Numbered from the stretch's first letter, positions 8,563 to 18,378 are shown. The stretch is DNA of 64,000 bases from an uncultured Isosphaeraceae bacterium (GCA_945957605.1 CAMFLR010000016.1:110513-174512), one strand, 5' to 3'. Notes: generated from the letters alone by a model not told the origin. Numbers and translations are program-made.

Positions 8563-10331
8563 GACCGCTGCGACCCCGCGCGCTTCGCTTTGCGAGCTTC
8601 GGCTTCACCCTTGAGACGATCGACCTCGGCATTAAGTTCCGAAACGATCGCCTGCGCGCCTCCCGCGGCCGGAATCGTCCGAGCAGCTGCCTCGGTACGC
8701 CACTTCACTTCGATGTTGCCGTCTTTGAGCCCACGCTCGCCGACGACCACGCGATACGGCACGCCAATCAGGTCGGCATCTTTGAACTTGAAGCCGGGGC
8801 GCTGGTCGCGATCGTCGATCAACACGTCGAAACCCGCACCGGCGACAGCCGCGCGAATCTCCTCGGTCGTCGCCAAGACTTGCTCGTTCGTCAACGAGAG
8901 CGGCACGATCAGAACCTGATAAGGCGCGATCGCCAAGGGCCAGGTGATGCCGTTGTCGTCATGTCCGGCCTCAACTGCCGACGCGACAATCCGGTTCACA
9001 CCGATGCCGTAGCATCCCATGATGATCGGGATTTCCTGCCCCTTCTCATCATTGACGTTCGCCCCCATCGCCTTCGAGTACTTCGTCCCCAGCTTGAAGA
9101 CGTGGCCGATTTCGATCCCCTGTGTGACGGTGAACGTCCCGTCGCAACGAGGGCAGGGATCACCGACGCCCGCGTTCCGCAGGTCGGTCACCTTGTCGAG
9201 CGCGAAGTCGCGACCCGGAACGACGCCCGTGAAGTGAATATCCACCTCGTTACCGCCAACCACAACCGTCGGCATCGCTGCCACGGCGCGATCGACCACG
9301 AGGGGAATCTTGATCCCAACCGGCCCAAGGAACCCGACGGGCACGCCGGTCGCCTTGAGAATGACGGCGGGCTCGGCCGGAGCGATCGAACTCGCGCCAA
9401 ACGCGCGGCGCAGCTTGGCCTCGTTCGCCTCATGATCGCCACGAATCAGAGCCGCGACGGGGTTGCCGTCCGCGACGTAAACGAGCAGCTTGGCTGAAGT
9501 GTTCGTCGCCACCTTCAAGAATTTGCAGACGTCATCAATCGTCTTCTTGCCAGGCGTCGCGACCGAGGCATAAGCGGGCGCCGACGTATCGGGCTGCGTT
9601 CCGGCCGGCTTGTCGCCGATTTCCGCCTTCTCAACGTTCGCCGCATAGCCGCACGCGAGACACTGGATGACCGAATCTTCGCCGGTGCTCGAAGGAACCA
9701 TGAATTCGTGCGAGCTGTCGCCACCGATCGGTCCGCTTTCGGCCTCGACGATCACGTAAGGAATGCCGCAACGGTCGAAAATGCGACAATACGCTTCATA
9801 CATCGCGTCGTAGCTCTTGTTGAGCTGGTCGACGTCGAGGTCGAAACTGTACGCGTCCTTCATGAGGAATTCGCGGGTGCGTAAAATGCCGAAGCGGGGC
9901 CTGGGCTCGTCGCGGAACTTCGTCTGGATCTGATAGAGGGTGACCGGCAACTGCTTGTACGACCGCAAGAGTCCGCGGGCGATGTCGGTGATCACTTCTT
10001 CGTGGGTCGGCCCAAGCGCCATGTGCTGCTTGCCGCTGATTTCGAGTTGCATCAGCAGTTCGCCGAACGTCTCGTATCGGCCCGATTCCTTCCACAATTC
10101 CACGGGCTGTAGCGCGGGCATGAGCAATTCTTGCGCGCCGGCGGCGTCCATTTCCTCGCGAATGATGTGGATCACCTTGTTCAGCACGCGAAAGCCGAGC
10201 GGCAGGTAGCTATACGCCCCCGCGCCGAGCTGGCGGACCATCCCCGAGCGGAGCAAAAGCTTGTGACTGGGCGCGACGGCGTCGGCCGGAGTTTCCTTCT
10301 GCGTGGGAATCAGGGCTTGCGACCAGCGCAC
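8559..10331 (-). CDS. proS: Prolyl-tRNA synthetase
   Basis: Class II prolyl-tRNA synthetase of the long bacterial type, 590 residues, charging tRNA-Pro in the cytoplasm. It begins with the family start WSQALIPTQKETPADA and includes motif 1 (GMVRQLGAGAYSYLPLGFRVLNKV), motif 2 (TKFRDEPRPRFGILRTREFLMKDAYSF), an inserted editing-type domain in the middle and motif 3 (GCYGIGVNRIVAS). The anticodon-binding domain follows. I chose the GTG at 10331 because GAGGAG stands about 10 bases ahead and the alignable sequence begins there; an upstream in-frame ATG at 10376 adds residues unlike the family. It heads a four-gene minus-strand set with overlapping starts and stops. Confidence 0.95.
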   Translation of the reverse strand: MRWSQALIPTQKETPADAVAPSHKLLLRSGMVRQLGAGAYSYLPLGFRVLNKVIHIIREEMDAAGAQELLMPALQPVELWKESGRYETFGELLMQLEISGKQHMALGPTHEEVITDIARGLLRSYKQLPVTLYQIQTKFRDEPRPRFGILRTREFLMKDAYSFDLDVDQLNKSYDAMYEAYCRIFDRCGIPYVIVEAESGPIGGDSSHEFMVPSSTGEDSVIQCLACGYAANVEKAEIGDKPAGTQPDTSAPAYASVATPGKKTIDDVCKFLKVATNTSAKLLVYVADGNPVAALIRGDHEANEAKLRRAFGASSIAPAEPAVILKATGVPVGFLGPVGIKIPLVVDRAVAAMPTVVVGGNEVDIHFTGVVPGRDFALDKVTDLRNAGVGDPCPRCDGTFTVTQGIEIGHVFKLGTKYSKAMGANVNDEKGQEIPIIMGCYGIGVNRIVASAVEAGHDDNGITWPLAIAPYQVLIVPLSLTNEQVLATTEEIRAAVAGAGFDVLIDDRDQRPGFKFKDADLIGVPYRVVVGERGLKDGNIEVKWRTEAAARTIPAAGGAQAIVSELNAEVDRLKGEAEARKAKRAGSQRS

Positions 10332-10653
10332 GGCACGGCTCCTCAAATCACGAAGGCGTTCACCCTCGTGAATCATCTTTAAGGGAATAAACGATCGGAC
10401 CACCCGCGCGAGAGCAGGGGGGCGAAAGATACGACAGTGTACCAGATGGGCCGGGTTCGTGAGAGAGCAGTGCGATTCGCTTCCGTGCACTCTTATAACC
10501 GATCAAAACCGCGACTCGCAAGGCCAACACTGAGCATTTGTCCCCTAATTTTATCAATCAACAACAGGCAATTTAAAGACTGGCGTCTGAAACAATTCGG
10601 TGAGAGGATTGGCTGAGGTTGGAATCCCCCTCCAAGAACTCGAGACCGCCGTC
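10332..10653. other. Divergent intergenic region between proS and the first BNR gene
   Basis: 322 bp separate the proS start (minus strand) from the first BNR paralogue (plus strand). The part from 10540 to 10580 is AT-rich and is a likely place for the plus-strand promoter. I could not pick a convincing -35/-10 pair on either strand and see no gene here. Confidence 0.4.
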
Positions 10654-11952
10654 ATGAAACGATCGTTGCGTTTGATTGTGTGCGCATTCGCTCTGGCGAC
10701 CTGCGTCTCGGCAACGGCGGCCGAACTGACTGACACCGAAGCCCACACGGCGTTGACAGCGGTCAGCAAACGAGAGGCGTATGTTTTCGCCTCAACGATC
10801 GACGGTCTGTTTCGAGCCCCACTCGCCACAAAACGCTGGGAACGTCTGAAAACGCCGCCAGATATGCCCCTCAATGGCACGTTCGCCAAACTGCCGGCGA
10901 AGTCGCCGCTCGTCATCTATGTTGTCTATCGCAAATCACTCGAGAAACCCGCGCGCGAAGGACTGCGCTACGGTCTCTATCTTTCACGCGACAACGGCAC
11001 GAACTGGAAACTGATTTCCGAGCGCGATGATTTCGGCGAAACCTTGCTTTTGCCAAACGGCTTTCTTTTCGCCGTCACAGGGCACACTCAAGAGAATTCA
11101 GGTAATCACCTCCTACGTTCACCGGACATGGGCAAAACCTGGCTCGATATCTGGGGAAAAGGCATGGGCCACGTTCTAAACATGGAGCCTGACCCAAACC
11201 ATCCGGGGCTCGTCCGTGCCCAGGTCTGGGGAGGAGTCCGGACGGTCGGTTATGAAGCTGAAGACGAAAACTACCAATGGAAGCTGATCTATCCGTTAAG
11301 GCCAGTTAAAGGCAGGCTTTCGAGCGACAAGTTCTTTTCACGCAGTGCTTCATCCACCAATAGGCTCTACGCCTATTTCGCAACACTCGCGAACTATTTC
11401 CGATACGACTTCGGTGATGGTCATGAATCCTACGCATTCGACGTCGTTCCGCTCAAGGATCGTTACGAGTTCACCAGCGGGGCAGGCGTGAGGGTGAAAA
11501 TCCGTGCGCTATTCCACTTCGATGCCGAAAGCCTTTGGCCCGAACGACGGGAGGCCCTTGATCGAGGCCAACCGCTTCCCAAAAGCGAGGAGCCACGCGA
11601 AAAATTCGCAGATCAACCCGATGGCACAGAGTTCTGGGGCATTCGTGTTGAGACGGCTGATTTGCAGGTGCTGAAGTATCCCGGCGGCCGAAGCTCGTTC
11701 ATGAGTCGTAAGTATGTGCCGGAAAACGGGAAGTCTGACCAGCCGCCAGCCGTCAAGTATGACGTTTTCGACTTAGCTCCCTCGAAGCCCTATGAGCGAG
11801 AGCTCGATTTGAGCAAGATTTTCGACTTTTCCAAGCCCGGCGAATACCGCGTGCAGGTCGTGTACGGCTCGGGCGGGATTCCGATCAAGGATCGAACGAT
11901 TTGGGACGGTCATTTCAGCGGCGCCGTCTTCACGGTTGTGATTCGGCCGTAA
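10654..11952 (+). CDS. Secreted BNR/Asp-box repeat protein, paralogue 1 of 4
   Basis: A 432-residue secreted protein of unknown function. A signal peptide ends near ATAAE (residue about 24). The conserved core begins REAYVFASTIDGLFRAP. Two Asp-box (BNR) motifs, SRDNGTNW (111-118) and SPDMGKTW (156-163), point to a sialidase/sortilin-like beta-propeller. The C-terminal part (FWGIRVE ... FDFSKPGEYRVQVVYG ... VFTVVIRP) looks like an immunoglobulin-type domain. The start is the ATG directly before the signal peptide; the longer frame adds a non-signal leader. It is closest to paralogue 4. A catalytic function is not implied, because Asp-boxes are structural. Confidence 0.82.
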   Translation: MKRSLRLIVCAFALATCVSATAAELTDTEAHTALTAVSKREAYVFASTIDGLFRAPLATKRWERLKTPPDMPLNGTFAKLPAKSPLVIYVVYRKSLEKPAREGLRYGLYLSRDNGTNWKLISERDDFGETLLLPNGFLFAVTGHTQENSGNHLLRSPDMGKTWLDIWGKGMGHVLNMEPDPNHPGLVRAQVWGGVRTVGYEAEDENYQWKLIYPLRPVKGRLSSDKFFSRSASSTNRLYAYFATLANYFRYDFGDGHESYAFDVVPLKDRYEFTSGAGVRVKIRALFHFDAESLWPERREALDRGQPLPKSEEPREKFADQPDGTEFWGIRVETADLQVLKYPGGRSSFMSRKYVPENGKSDQPPAVKYDVFDLAPSKPYERELDLSKIFDFSKPGEYRVQVVYGSGGIPIKDRTIWDGHFSGAVFTVVIRP

Positions 11953-12106
11953 CAGCATGGGGACGAGGCCAAACACTCACCGGCGACAACTGATGCATTC
12001 GGACGAATTTGGCCGACCGAGTTCCTAAGACTAGGCCTCGTCCAACGTCTCATCAATAAGAATGGTGCGTCGTCTTCAGACTCCCCAAGTCGCGAGGAGT
12101 TCAAGC

Positions 12107-13411
12107 ATGCGACTTTGTGCAAGCATCGTGATGTCGCTGGTTTTGAGTTTACCGATTTCGCAAGTAAATGCGGCAGAATTAACGCCAATCGAGCTCAACA
12201 CGAAATTAACCGCTGTCTCGAAGCGCGAGGCTTACGTCTTTGCGTCGACTCCTGATGGACTCTTTCGCGCGCCAATTGCAACGAAGCGCTGGGAGCATCT
12301 GAACACGCCGCCAGAGATGCCCTTGAATGGCAAGTTCGCCAGCCAACCGGTCACATCGCCGCTCATTCTTTATTTCGCCCGCGGGAAGTCGGACAAGAAC
12401 GCTCCGAAACCATTGAACAACGGGCTCTACCAGTCGCAGAACAACGGCCAAACCTGGGAACGTATCTCTGGTCGTGGCGATCTCGAATCGGTCTTGCACC
12501 ACCCGAGCGGAATGCTCTATGCAACAGCAGGGGCTTTCCCGAACTTGCAGGGCAATTTCATTCTGAGATCGGAAGATATGGGTAAGTCTTGGCGCGATAT
12601 CACCGGGAACGCGTCGGGAGCTTTGTCGGGCGTCATCCCCGACCCATATCATCCCGGTCTCGTGCTCGTCCAGGGTTGGTCGGGCCGTTCGTATCTATGG
12701 GAAGCTGAGGATGAAAACTTCCACTGGAAAGCCAAACCAGGGTGGAGGACGGTCAGGCCCAAACCGCAAAAACATCTCTTCTTCGAGAGAACCTCGGCGT
12801 CGAGCAACCGATACCACACGTATCGAGCAACGCTCAAGAATTACTTCGATTACGACTTCGGCAACTTCACCGAAGTGCACGCACTTGAAGTCGTTCCTCT
12901 CAAAAATCACTATGAGTTTGCGCGAGGCGAACGGATCGTCGTTCCAGTTCGCGTCGTTTTTCATTTTGACGGCGATATTCTGTGGCGAGAACGCCGGACT
13001 GCCGCGGAAAAAGGCCAACCATTTCCACGGTTGATCGCGCCTGAAGAGAAACTCGTCGATCAGCCAGGCGGAATCGATTTTTGGGGTCTGCGCGTTGAAA
13101 GAGGGGATATTCAGATCGAGAAGCGGCCCGCAGAACGCCGTATTGTGAGCGCGTCGGTGGAAGACACCAAGAATGGAAAGAACGCTACAAAGCTGAATTT
13201 GCCCGACCCAGCGACGTACAAGACGTTCAAGCTAACACCGACATCGCCCTACGAACGGAATCTCGAACTGAATCGATTCGCCGATTTTTCCGAGCCGGGC
13301 GATTATCGCGTGCAGATTCTCTATGACTCGGCCAGTTATCCCGACGGCCTCGAACGGGTTTGGGACGGCCGCTTTACAAGCCCCGTCTTCACGATTGTGA
13401 TTCGGCCGTAG
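12107..13411 (+). CDS. Secreted BNR/Asp-box repeat protein, paralogue 2 of 4
   Basis: A 434-residue member of the same family, the most diverged of the four. The signal peptide ends near SQVNAAE. The core shared with its neighbours (KREAYVFASTPDGLFRAP, WEHLNTPPEMPLNGKF) is retained. Asp-boxes are SQNNGQTW and SEDMGKSW. The C-terminal domain ends FADFSEPGDYRVQILYD ... VFTIVIRP. GAGGAG seven bases before the ATG decides this start. It lies 154 bp after paralogue 1 and 53 bp before paralogue 3, so co-transcription is likely. Confidence 0.82.
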   Translation: MRLCASIVMSLVLSLPISQVNAAELTPIELNTKLTAVSKREAYVFASTPDGLFRAPIATKRWEHLNTPPEMPLNGKFASQPVTSPLILYFARGKSDKNAPKPLNNGLYQSQNNGQTWERISGRGDLESVLHHPSGMLYATAGAFPNLQGNFILRSEDMGKSWRDITGNASGALSGVIPDPYHPGLVLVQGWSGRSYLWEAEDENFHWKAKPGWRTVRPKPQKHLFFERTSASSNRYHTYRATLKNYFDYDFGNFTEVHALEVVPLKNHYEFARGERIVVPVRVVFHFDGDILWRERRTAAEKGQPFPRLIAPEEKLVDQPGGIDFWGLRVERGDIQIEKRPAERRIVSASVEDTKNGKNATKLNLPDPATYKTFKLTPTSPYERNLELNRFADFSEPGDYRVQILYDSASYPDGLERVWDGRFTSPVFTIVIRP

Positions 13412-13464
13412 CCTCAGAGCGGATGCGTCACAGAAACCAGACTTCCTTTCAGGAAACTGGCGTC

Positions 13465-14754
13465 ATGAGACTCACTTTGCGTCTGATCGTGACCGCGTTT
13501 GCCATGACTTGCTGCGGGACGCTCCCGTCGTTCGTCATCGTGGAACCGACGCCGATCGAGGCCAACACGATGTTGACGGAGGTTATGAAGCGCAAAACGT
13601 ATGTTTTCGCGATCACGATTGATGGTTTGTTCCGAGCTTCGCTCGCGACCAAGCGATGGGAGCGAATACAAACACCGCCAGAATTGCCGCTCAATGGCAC
13701 GTTCGCCGCACTGCCAGCGCAGTCACCGCTCGTCCTTTTTGTCGCCCGACGCAGTTACATCGGCAAGCCGATACCTGGCCAGCGTTACGGTCTCTATCTC
13801 TCGCGAGATCACGGAACTAGCTGGGAACTCATCTCCCAGCGCGACGACTTCGGGGCTGCGGTGCTCGACCAGAGTGGCGTTCTCTTCGCTGTCACTGGCC
13901 ACGATGGTCTTAACCTTGGCAAGCGTCTGCTTCGCTCATCCAACATGGGCAAAACCTGGCGCGACATCACCGGAACCGATCGAGGATGGATTGAAGGCAT
14001 CGAGCCCGACCCAAACCATCCGGGGCTAGTCCGATTTTACATCTGGTCGGTTCGCTCATATCTGTTTCAGGCCGACGACGAAAACTACCGCTGGAAGGAA
14101 TCAGTCGCGATCGGGACTGATCTCAATTCACGACAGAACAAACCCTTCTTTTCTCGGGATTCATGGTACACAGGTGGATACCGCCTTTCCGCAACACTCG
14201 CGAACTATTTTGAGTACGACTTTGAGAACAACCTACGCACAACAGCCCTGGACGTCGTTCCCCTCGTAGAACGCTTCGAGTTCGCGAAGGACGAACCCGT
14301 AAAGATTGGCGTTCGCGTCGTCTATCACTTCGACCCAAACGCCCTTGATCAGACGGACCGGAAGAAGCTTGAAGAGGGCCATCCCCGTCCCAAACGCCAG
14401 GCGCCTCGGGTGCTACTGGGCGACGATCCCGATGGGGTCGACTTCTGGGGACTTCGCGTCGAGTTCGCCGGTTCAAAGTCCGAGAAGTATCCTCCCGCTT
14501 CCGCCCCGGCCGCCGAGAGCAAGGACGCGAAATCGAATCCGCCGCCTCGCGCATTCAAGTTTCAGGTCTTCAACTTGACGCCCTCGGATCCCTACGAGCG
14601 CGGCGTCGATTTGAGCAAGCTCGCCGATTTCTCCAAGGCGGGTGAATACCGCGTTCAAATGGTGTACGGCTTGGGCACCTGCACAGGCGCGGTCAGGAAC
14701 GTCTGGCACGGCTTTCTCACAAGCCCCGTGTTCACCGTCGTGATTCGGCCGTAG
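13465..14754 (+). CDS. Secreted BNR/Asp-box repeat protein, paralogue 3 of 4
   Basis: A 429-residue family member with signal peptide MRLTLRLIVTAFAMTCCG. The core motif has drifted (RKTYVFAITIDGLFRAS). Asp-boxes are SRDHGTSW and SSNMGKTW, the second having lost its usual aspartate to asparagine. The C-terminal domain is conserved (FWGLRVEFAG ... LADFSKAGEYRVQMVYG ... PVFTVVIRP). The ATG with AGGAAA ahead is preferred over the longer frame, which would run back into the end of paralogue 2. Confidence 0.82.
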   Translation: MRLTLRLIVTAFAMTCCGTLPSFVIVEPTPIEANTMLTEVMKRKTYVFAITIDGLFRASLATKRWERIQTPPELPLNGTFAALPAQSPLVLFVARRSYIGKPIPGQRYGLYLSRDHGTSWELISQRDDFGAAVLDQSGVLFAVTGHDGLNLGKRLLRSSNMGKTWRDITGTDRGWIEGIEPDPNHPGLVRFYIWSVRSYLFQADDENYRWKESVAIGTDLNSRQNKPFFSRDSWYTGGYRLSATLANYFEYDFENNLRTTALDVVPLVERFEFAKDEPVKIGVRVVYHFDPNALDQTDRKKLEEGHPRPKRQAPRVLLGDDPDGVDFWGLRVEFAGSKSEKYPPASAPAAESKDAKSNPPPRAFKFQVFNLTPSDPYERGVDLSKLADFSKAGEYRVQMVYGLGTCTGAVRNVWHGFLTSPVFTVVIRP

Positions 14755-14851
14755 TCGCGTGAATGGTCAGAGATCCACGATCGTCTCATCTGTTACGATC
14801 TTCGCAACTCTATGTATGTATGCAGTGCCGCCAGCGAAAAGGACCGATGAC

Positions 14852-16156
14852 ATGGGACGATTGATAAGTCGGATTGTGACCAGTTTCGTCCTGACGCTCA
14901 TTTTGCCGGTCCCGTTTCTCGTCGCGGCCGAACCGACGCACACGGAAGCGCACACCCAGTTGACAGCAGTGACCAGGCGCGAGGCATATGTTTTCGCTTC
15001 CACGATCGACGGCCTATTTCGAGCGCCGCTTGCAACGAAGCGCTGGGAACGTCTGAAAACGCCGCCCGAGATGCCACTCAATGGCACGTTCGCCAAGCTG
15101 CCGGAGAAATCGCCGCTTGTTATTTATATCGTCTATCGCGATCGGGACGACAAAGCCCCGCGCGGAGACCTGCGGTACGGCCTTTACCTTTCACGCGACA
15201 ACGGCACGAACTGGGAATTGATCTCCGAGCGTGACGATTTCGGCGAAACTTTGCTTCTTCCCAACGGAATCCTTTTCGCGGTCACCGGCCGCGATCGGTC
15301 GAACACAGGCAACCGCCTACTTCGTTCGCCCGACATGGGCAAAACCTGGCGCGACATCACCGGAAAAGGCTTGGGGCAGATTCAAGCGATTGAGCCCGAT
15401 CCAAAGCATCCGGGCCTCGTCCGGGCCCACGTCTGGTCGATCCGCGTGCTCATGTTCGAGGCCGAGAACGAGAACTATGAATGGAAATCGGGCCCTCCGC
15501 GATGGCCAGTCGACGGCAGACGTCCGAGCGATCTATTCTTTGCACGCAGTTCGTCATCGACCGGTCGGCTTTACATGTTCCGAGCAACGCTTGCAAACTA
15601 TTTTACGTGCGACTTCGGAAACCTCACGCAGGGCCAGGCCCTCGAGGTCGTTCCTCTTAAAGAACGTTACGAGTTCGCGAGCGGGGCAGGGGTGAAGGTC
15701 AAGATGCGCGTCGTTTTCCACTTCGACGCCGAAACTCTCTGGGCCGAACGGCGCAAAGCGCTTGATAAAGGTCAACCGCTCCCGAAGCCCGAAGAGCCGA
15801 GCGAGAAATTTGCAGATCAGCCCGGTGGAACTGAGTTTTGGGGTATTCGTGTTGAATCGGCCGATTTGCAGGTTGCCAAGTTTCCTGGCGACCGCCGCAC
15901 GGTCTCTGAAACCTTTATCGGTGGCGCGAATGATCCTGCCCCTCAGGCTCGAGCAGTTAAGTATGAGGTTTTCAAGCTGGCTCCCTCTTCCGCCTATGAG
16001 CGGGAGCTCGACTTGGGCAAGCTGTTCGACTTCTCGAAACCTGGCGAATACCGCGTGCAGATCGTGTACGACTCAGCCCGTATTCCTAGCCAGGATCGAA
16101 GGATTTGGGACGGTTATTTCACGAGCCCGGTTTTCACAGTCGTAATTCGGCCGTAG
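14852..16156 (+). CDS. Secreted BNR/Asp-box repeat protein, paralogue 4 of 4
   Basis: A 434-residue family member whose signal peptide is MGRLISRIVTSFVLTLILPV. It is nearly interchangeable with paralogue 1 through the propeller half (SRDNGTNWELISERDDFGET against SRDNGTNWKLISERDDFGET), and identity is visible at the DNA level too, which suggests recent duplication or gene conversion. The second Asp-box is SPDMGKTW. The end (LFDFSKPGEYRVQIVYD ... PVFTVVIRP) repeats the shared C-terminal domain. AAAAGGA lies about 9 bases before the chosen ATG. It is the last gene of the array and converges with the GYF-domain gene. Confidence 0.82.
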   Translation: MGRLISRIVTSFVLTLILPVPFLVAAEPTHTEAHTQLTAVTRREAYVFASTIDGLFRAPLATKRWERLKTPPEMPLNGTFAKLPEKSPLVIYIVYRDRDDKAPRGDLRYGLYLSRDNGTNWELISERDDFGETLLLPNGILFAVTGRDRSNTGNRLLRSPDMGKTWRDITGKGLGQIQAIEPDPKHPGLVRAHVWSIRVLMFEAENENYEWKSGPPRWPVDGRRPSDLFFARSSSSTGRLYMFRATLANYFTCDFGNLTQGQALEVVPLKERYEFASGAGVKVKMRVVFHFDAETLWAERRKALDKGQPLPKPEEPSEKFADQPGGTEFWGIRVESADLQVAKFPGDRRTVSETFIGGANDPAPQARAVKYEVFKLAPSSAYERELDLGKLFDFSKPGEYRVQIVYDSARIPSQDRRIWDGYFTSPVFTVVIRP

Positions 16157-16284
16157 GCGGCGGCGCGATACCAGGCCAATCATCGCCGCTCAATCTGGTC
16201 AAAAATCGTCTCGACTTCGCGTTCCACGGTAGCGCTTCCAAACTCAGCTTGAAAAGACGAGCGCATCACTCGTTGCCGGACCGG

Positions 16285-18333
16285 TCACCTGAACAGATCG
16301 GTTACATACTGAATCACCGAAACGGGAATGATGTACATCAGTATGCTCAAGACGGCCGCGAGGCAAAGTGCTCCCCACGTAAGAAATCCCTTCACCCAAC
16401 GCGGCGGGCGCGGTGACGAAATTTCACTGTCGCTTCGTAGGCCTTCCAAGAATGGCTGCAGCGTGTAATCCAAGTCGGTCGCGTCGCCCAAGATCGGCCA
16501 AAGGGCGGGGCACTTGTTGCTGAGTTCCAGTGTCTGGGGCGACCAATCATCGCGGAAGTGCACGAACGCGCACCGTTCGAGAAAGGGAACTATTCTGGGT
16601 AAATCGATCAAGAGTTCTTCCCGAACGAGGCGTGCCATTTCCTCGTACGATTGCGGATTGCGGAAATAGCTCGCAAGACAAAGGAGAAGTCGTCGCGGAG
16701 AAATGGGCGGATCGAGCGTGCGAATCTGCTCGAATTCCCAGCGCACTCCTTCAGTGGCCCCTGGCTGAAGCACCACAATCTCGGCTCTGCGCAACTCGGC
16801 CAAAACAACTTCCTGCCATTCTTCGTGCTGGAGATACACTCGGGCTGCACCCGGCGCCGCGAAGGCATCACCAGGTTTGCCGATGGCGATAACGCGACCA
16901 TATCGTTCAAAGACCCTCGATAGCGATTCTTCCGCTGAATCGGTGCCCAGATTGAGGAACAAGCGCAGCAGTCGAACTGGGTAGCAGTTGAACATCGCTT
17001 CCCCCAACAACGCACCTGGGCTGTTCTTCTTCACATACACCCCGCTCGTTAGTCCTTCCACTCTGAGGCCCGTGAGGCCGCTGAAAAATCCCGTCGGTTG
17101 TAGGGAGACCGACAGGTCGTCTTCAAACGGTCGGAGGAAAAGGATCGGTTTGCGCCGATCGCTCCTGTCATTCGGATCGTAGGAACGTTGACACATGCGG
17201 TAGCCGTAGTAGATCAACATCGGAGCGGGGGCATACATCAGGACCCAGAATTGCGCCGCCGGGACATCGGGAAGAACGTTTGAGATTGGTCCCGCCATCG
17301 CCACGTAATAGACCAATCCGATGACTTTGACAGCCCAACCCAAGGGCTTTGAGCGATATGGTGGGCGTCCCGCCTTGGCGGCCTTCTTGGGACGTTTGAC
17401 TGCCTTCGGATCGGGAAATTCGTAGTCGGCAAACTTGATCCAAGTGCCGAGAGGAAGCGCGACGTAAAAACCCCAGCCGGCCAACATGCCGCCAAACGCG
17501 GTTACCACCGCGCCGATGGCTCCCTCTGGGACGTTGGACGAACTCAGAAGATTAATGCCGAACAGGCACGCGATCACTCCAATCGAGAGCATGATCATCC
17601 CGACACTTCTCTGCCACCAGCGCGACTCTCGCACGAGATAGCGGTCGCCCAACTGCACGGAGAGGGCGTCGCGCGGCGAGCTGGCCTGGGTTGCCGGCAG
17701 TTTGAAGCGAATGCGCCGCCCGCGATCCGACCGAACGACAAAATGACACATCCCACCGTACCGGCAGAAGCGCCGCGACGCCGTGATTTCTCGAACCTCG
17801 CGTACTTCGTCGAAGTTGATCTCGCGCACTCGGCCGAAGGGCGCGCGTAGTTCAGATTCGCCGTGAACGTGGCACATCTTCTCAGTGAGTGCGAATTTCC
17901 GGCCGAACCGCTTAGCTCGAAATATGTGAGTATCGTAGATCGCGATCGCTTGATGCCTGAGTAATGACGACCAAAATCGTAGGACTGGAAACGGCGGAGC
18001 GAATTCGACCTGTCGAGAAATCTTATGAGTCGCAGCCGGGCGTTCTCGCTGGTCCACTCTGACGAAGGTGGAGCCCGAGTCGGGCCGAATGGTCGGCTTC
18101 GCTGTGTTCTGCTGCGACGCTGCGTTGGTTTGAACGGCAACTTCCAGGGAGTAAACCGAGTCGGCGCTCGAGTCCCCGGATGTCTGGTCAAAGAGACCTT
18201 TCAACTTACTCGCGGGCATCCAACGTATTTTGTCCGTGGAAACAAACGTGTCGGCGCTAATTCTTCGGAAACGTGCAAGCACACGAAGATCTGAGGCACT
18301 CATTGGGCCCAGCACTTCGTCGCTGGCTTGCAC
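16285..18333 (-). CDS. GYF_2-like domain membrane protein of unknown function
   Basis: A 682-residue protein. The first 50 residues match the GYF_2 pattern (LGPMSASDLRVLARFRRISADTF ... RWMPASKLKGLF), a small domain often fused to membrane proteins in this phylum. Hydrophobic segments lie at about 245-300, 335-375 and at the C terminus (ALCLAAVLSILMYIIPVSVI). Between them is a soluble region with PILFLRPFEDD and VYLQHEEWQEVVLAELRRAEIVVLQPGATEGVRWEF, a pattern shared by uncharacterised bacterial membrane proteins. The open frame starts at a GTG directly after a TGA. Reading through that TGA gives MATQEW-stop-VQASDEVLGP, exactly where GYF domains usually have W-Y/W, so the true start may lie at 18354 with a nonsense codon between. 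AGGA six bases before the GTG could support initiation there instead. Confidence 0.7.
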   Translation of the reverse strand: MQASDEVLGPMSASDLRVLARFRRISADTFVSTDKIRWMPASKLKGLFDQTSGDSSADSVYSLEVAVQTNAASQQNTAKPTIRPDSGSTFVRVDQRERPAATHKISRQVEFAPPFPVLRFWSSLLRHQAIAIYDTHIFRAKRFGRKFALTEKMCHVHGESELRAPFGRVREINFDEVREVREITASRRFCRYGGMCHFVVRSDRGRRIRFKLPATQASSPRDALSVQLGDRYLVRESRWWQRSVGMIMLSIGVIACLFGINLLSSSNVPEGAIGAVVTAFGGMLAGWGFYVALPLGTWIKFADYEFPDPKAVKRPKKAAKAGRPPYRSKPLGWAVKVIGLVYYVAMAGPISNVLPDVPAAQFWVLMYAPAPMLIYYGYRMCQRSYDPNDRSDRRKPILFLRPFEDDLSVSLQPTGFFSGLTGLRVEGLTSGVYVKKNSPGALLGEAMFNCYPVRLLRLFLNLGTDSAEESLSRVFERYGRVIAIGKPGDAFAAPGAARVYLQHEEWQEVVLAELRRAEIVVLQPGATEGVRWEFEQIRTLDPPISPRRLLLCLASYFRNPQSYEEMARLVREELLIDLPRIVPFLERCAFVHFRDDWSPQTLELSNKCPALWPILGDATDLDYTLQPFLEGLRSDSEISSPRPPRWVKGFLTWGALCLAAVLSILMYIIPVSVIQYVTDLFR

Positions 18334-18378
18334 TCACCATTCCTGCGTTGCCATTTTCAACCAACCTTTGGTGAATAA

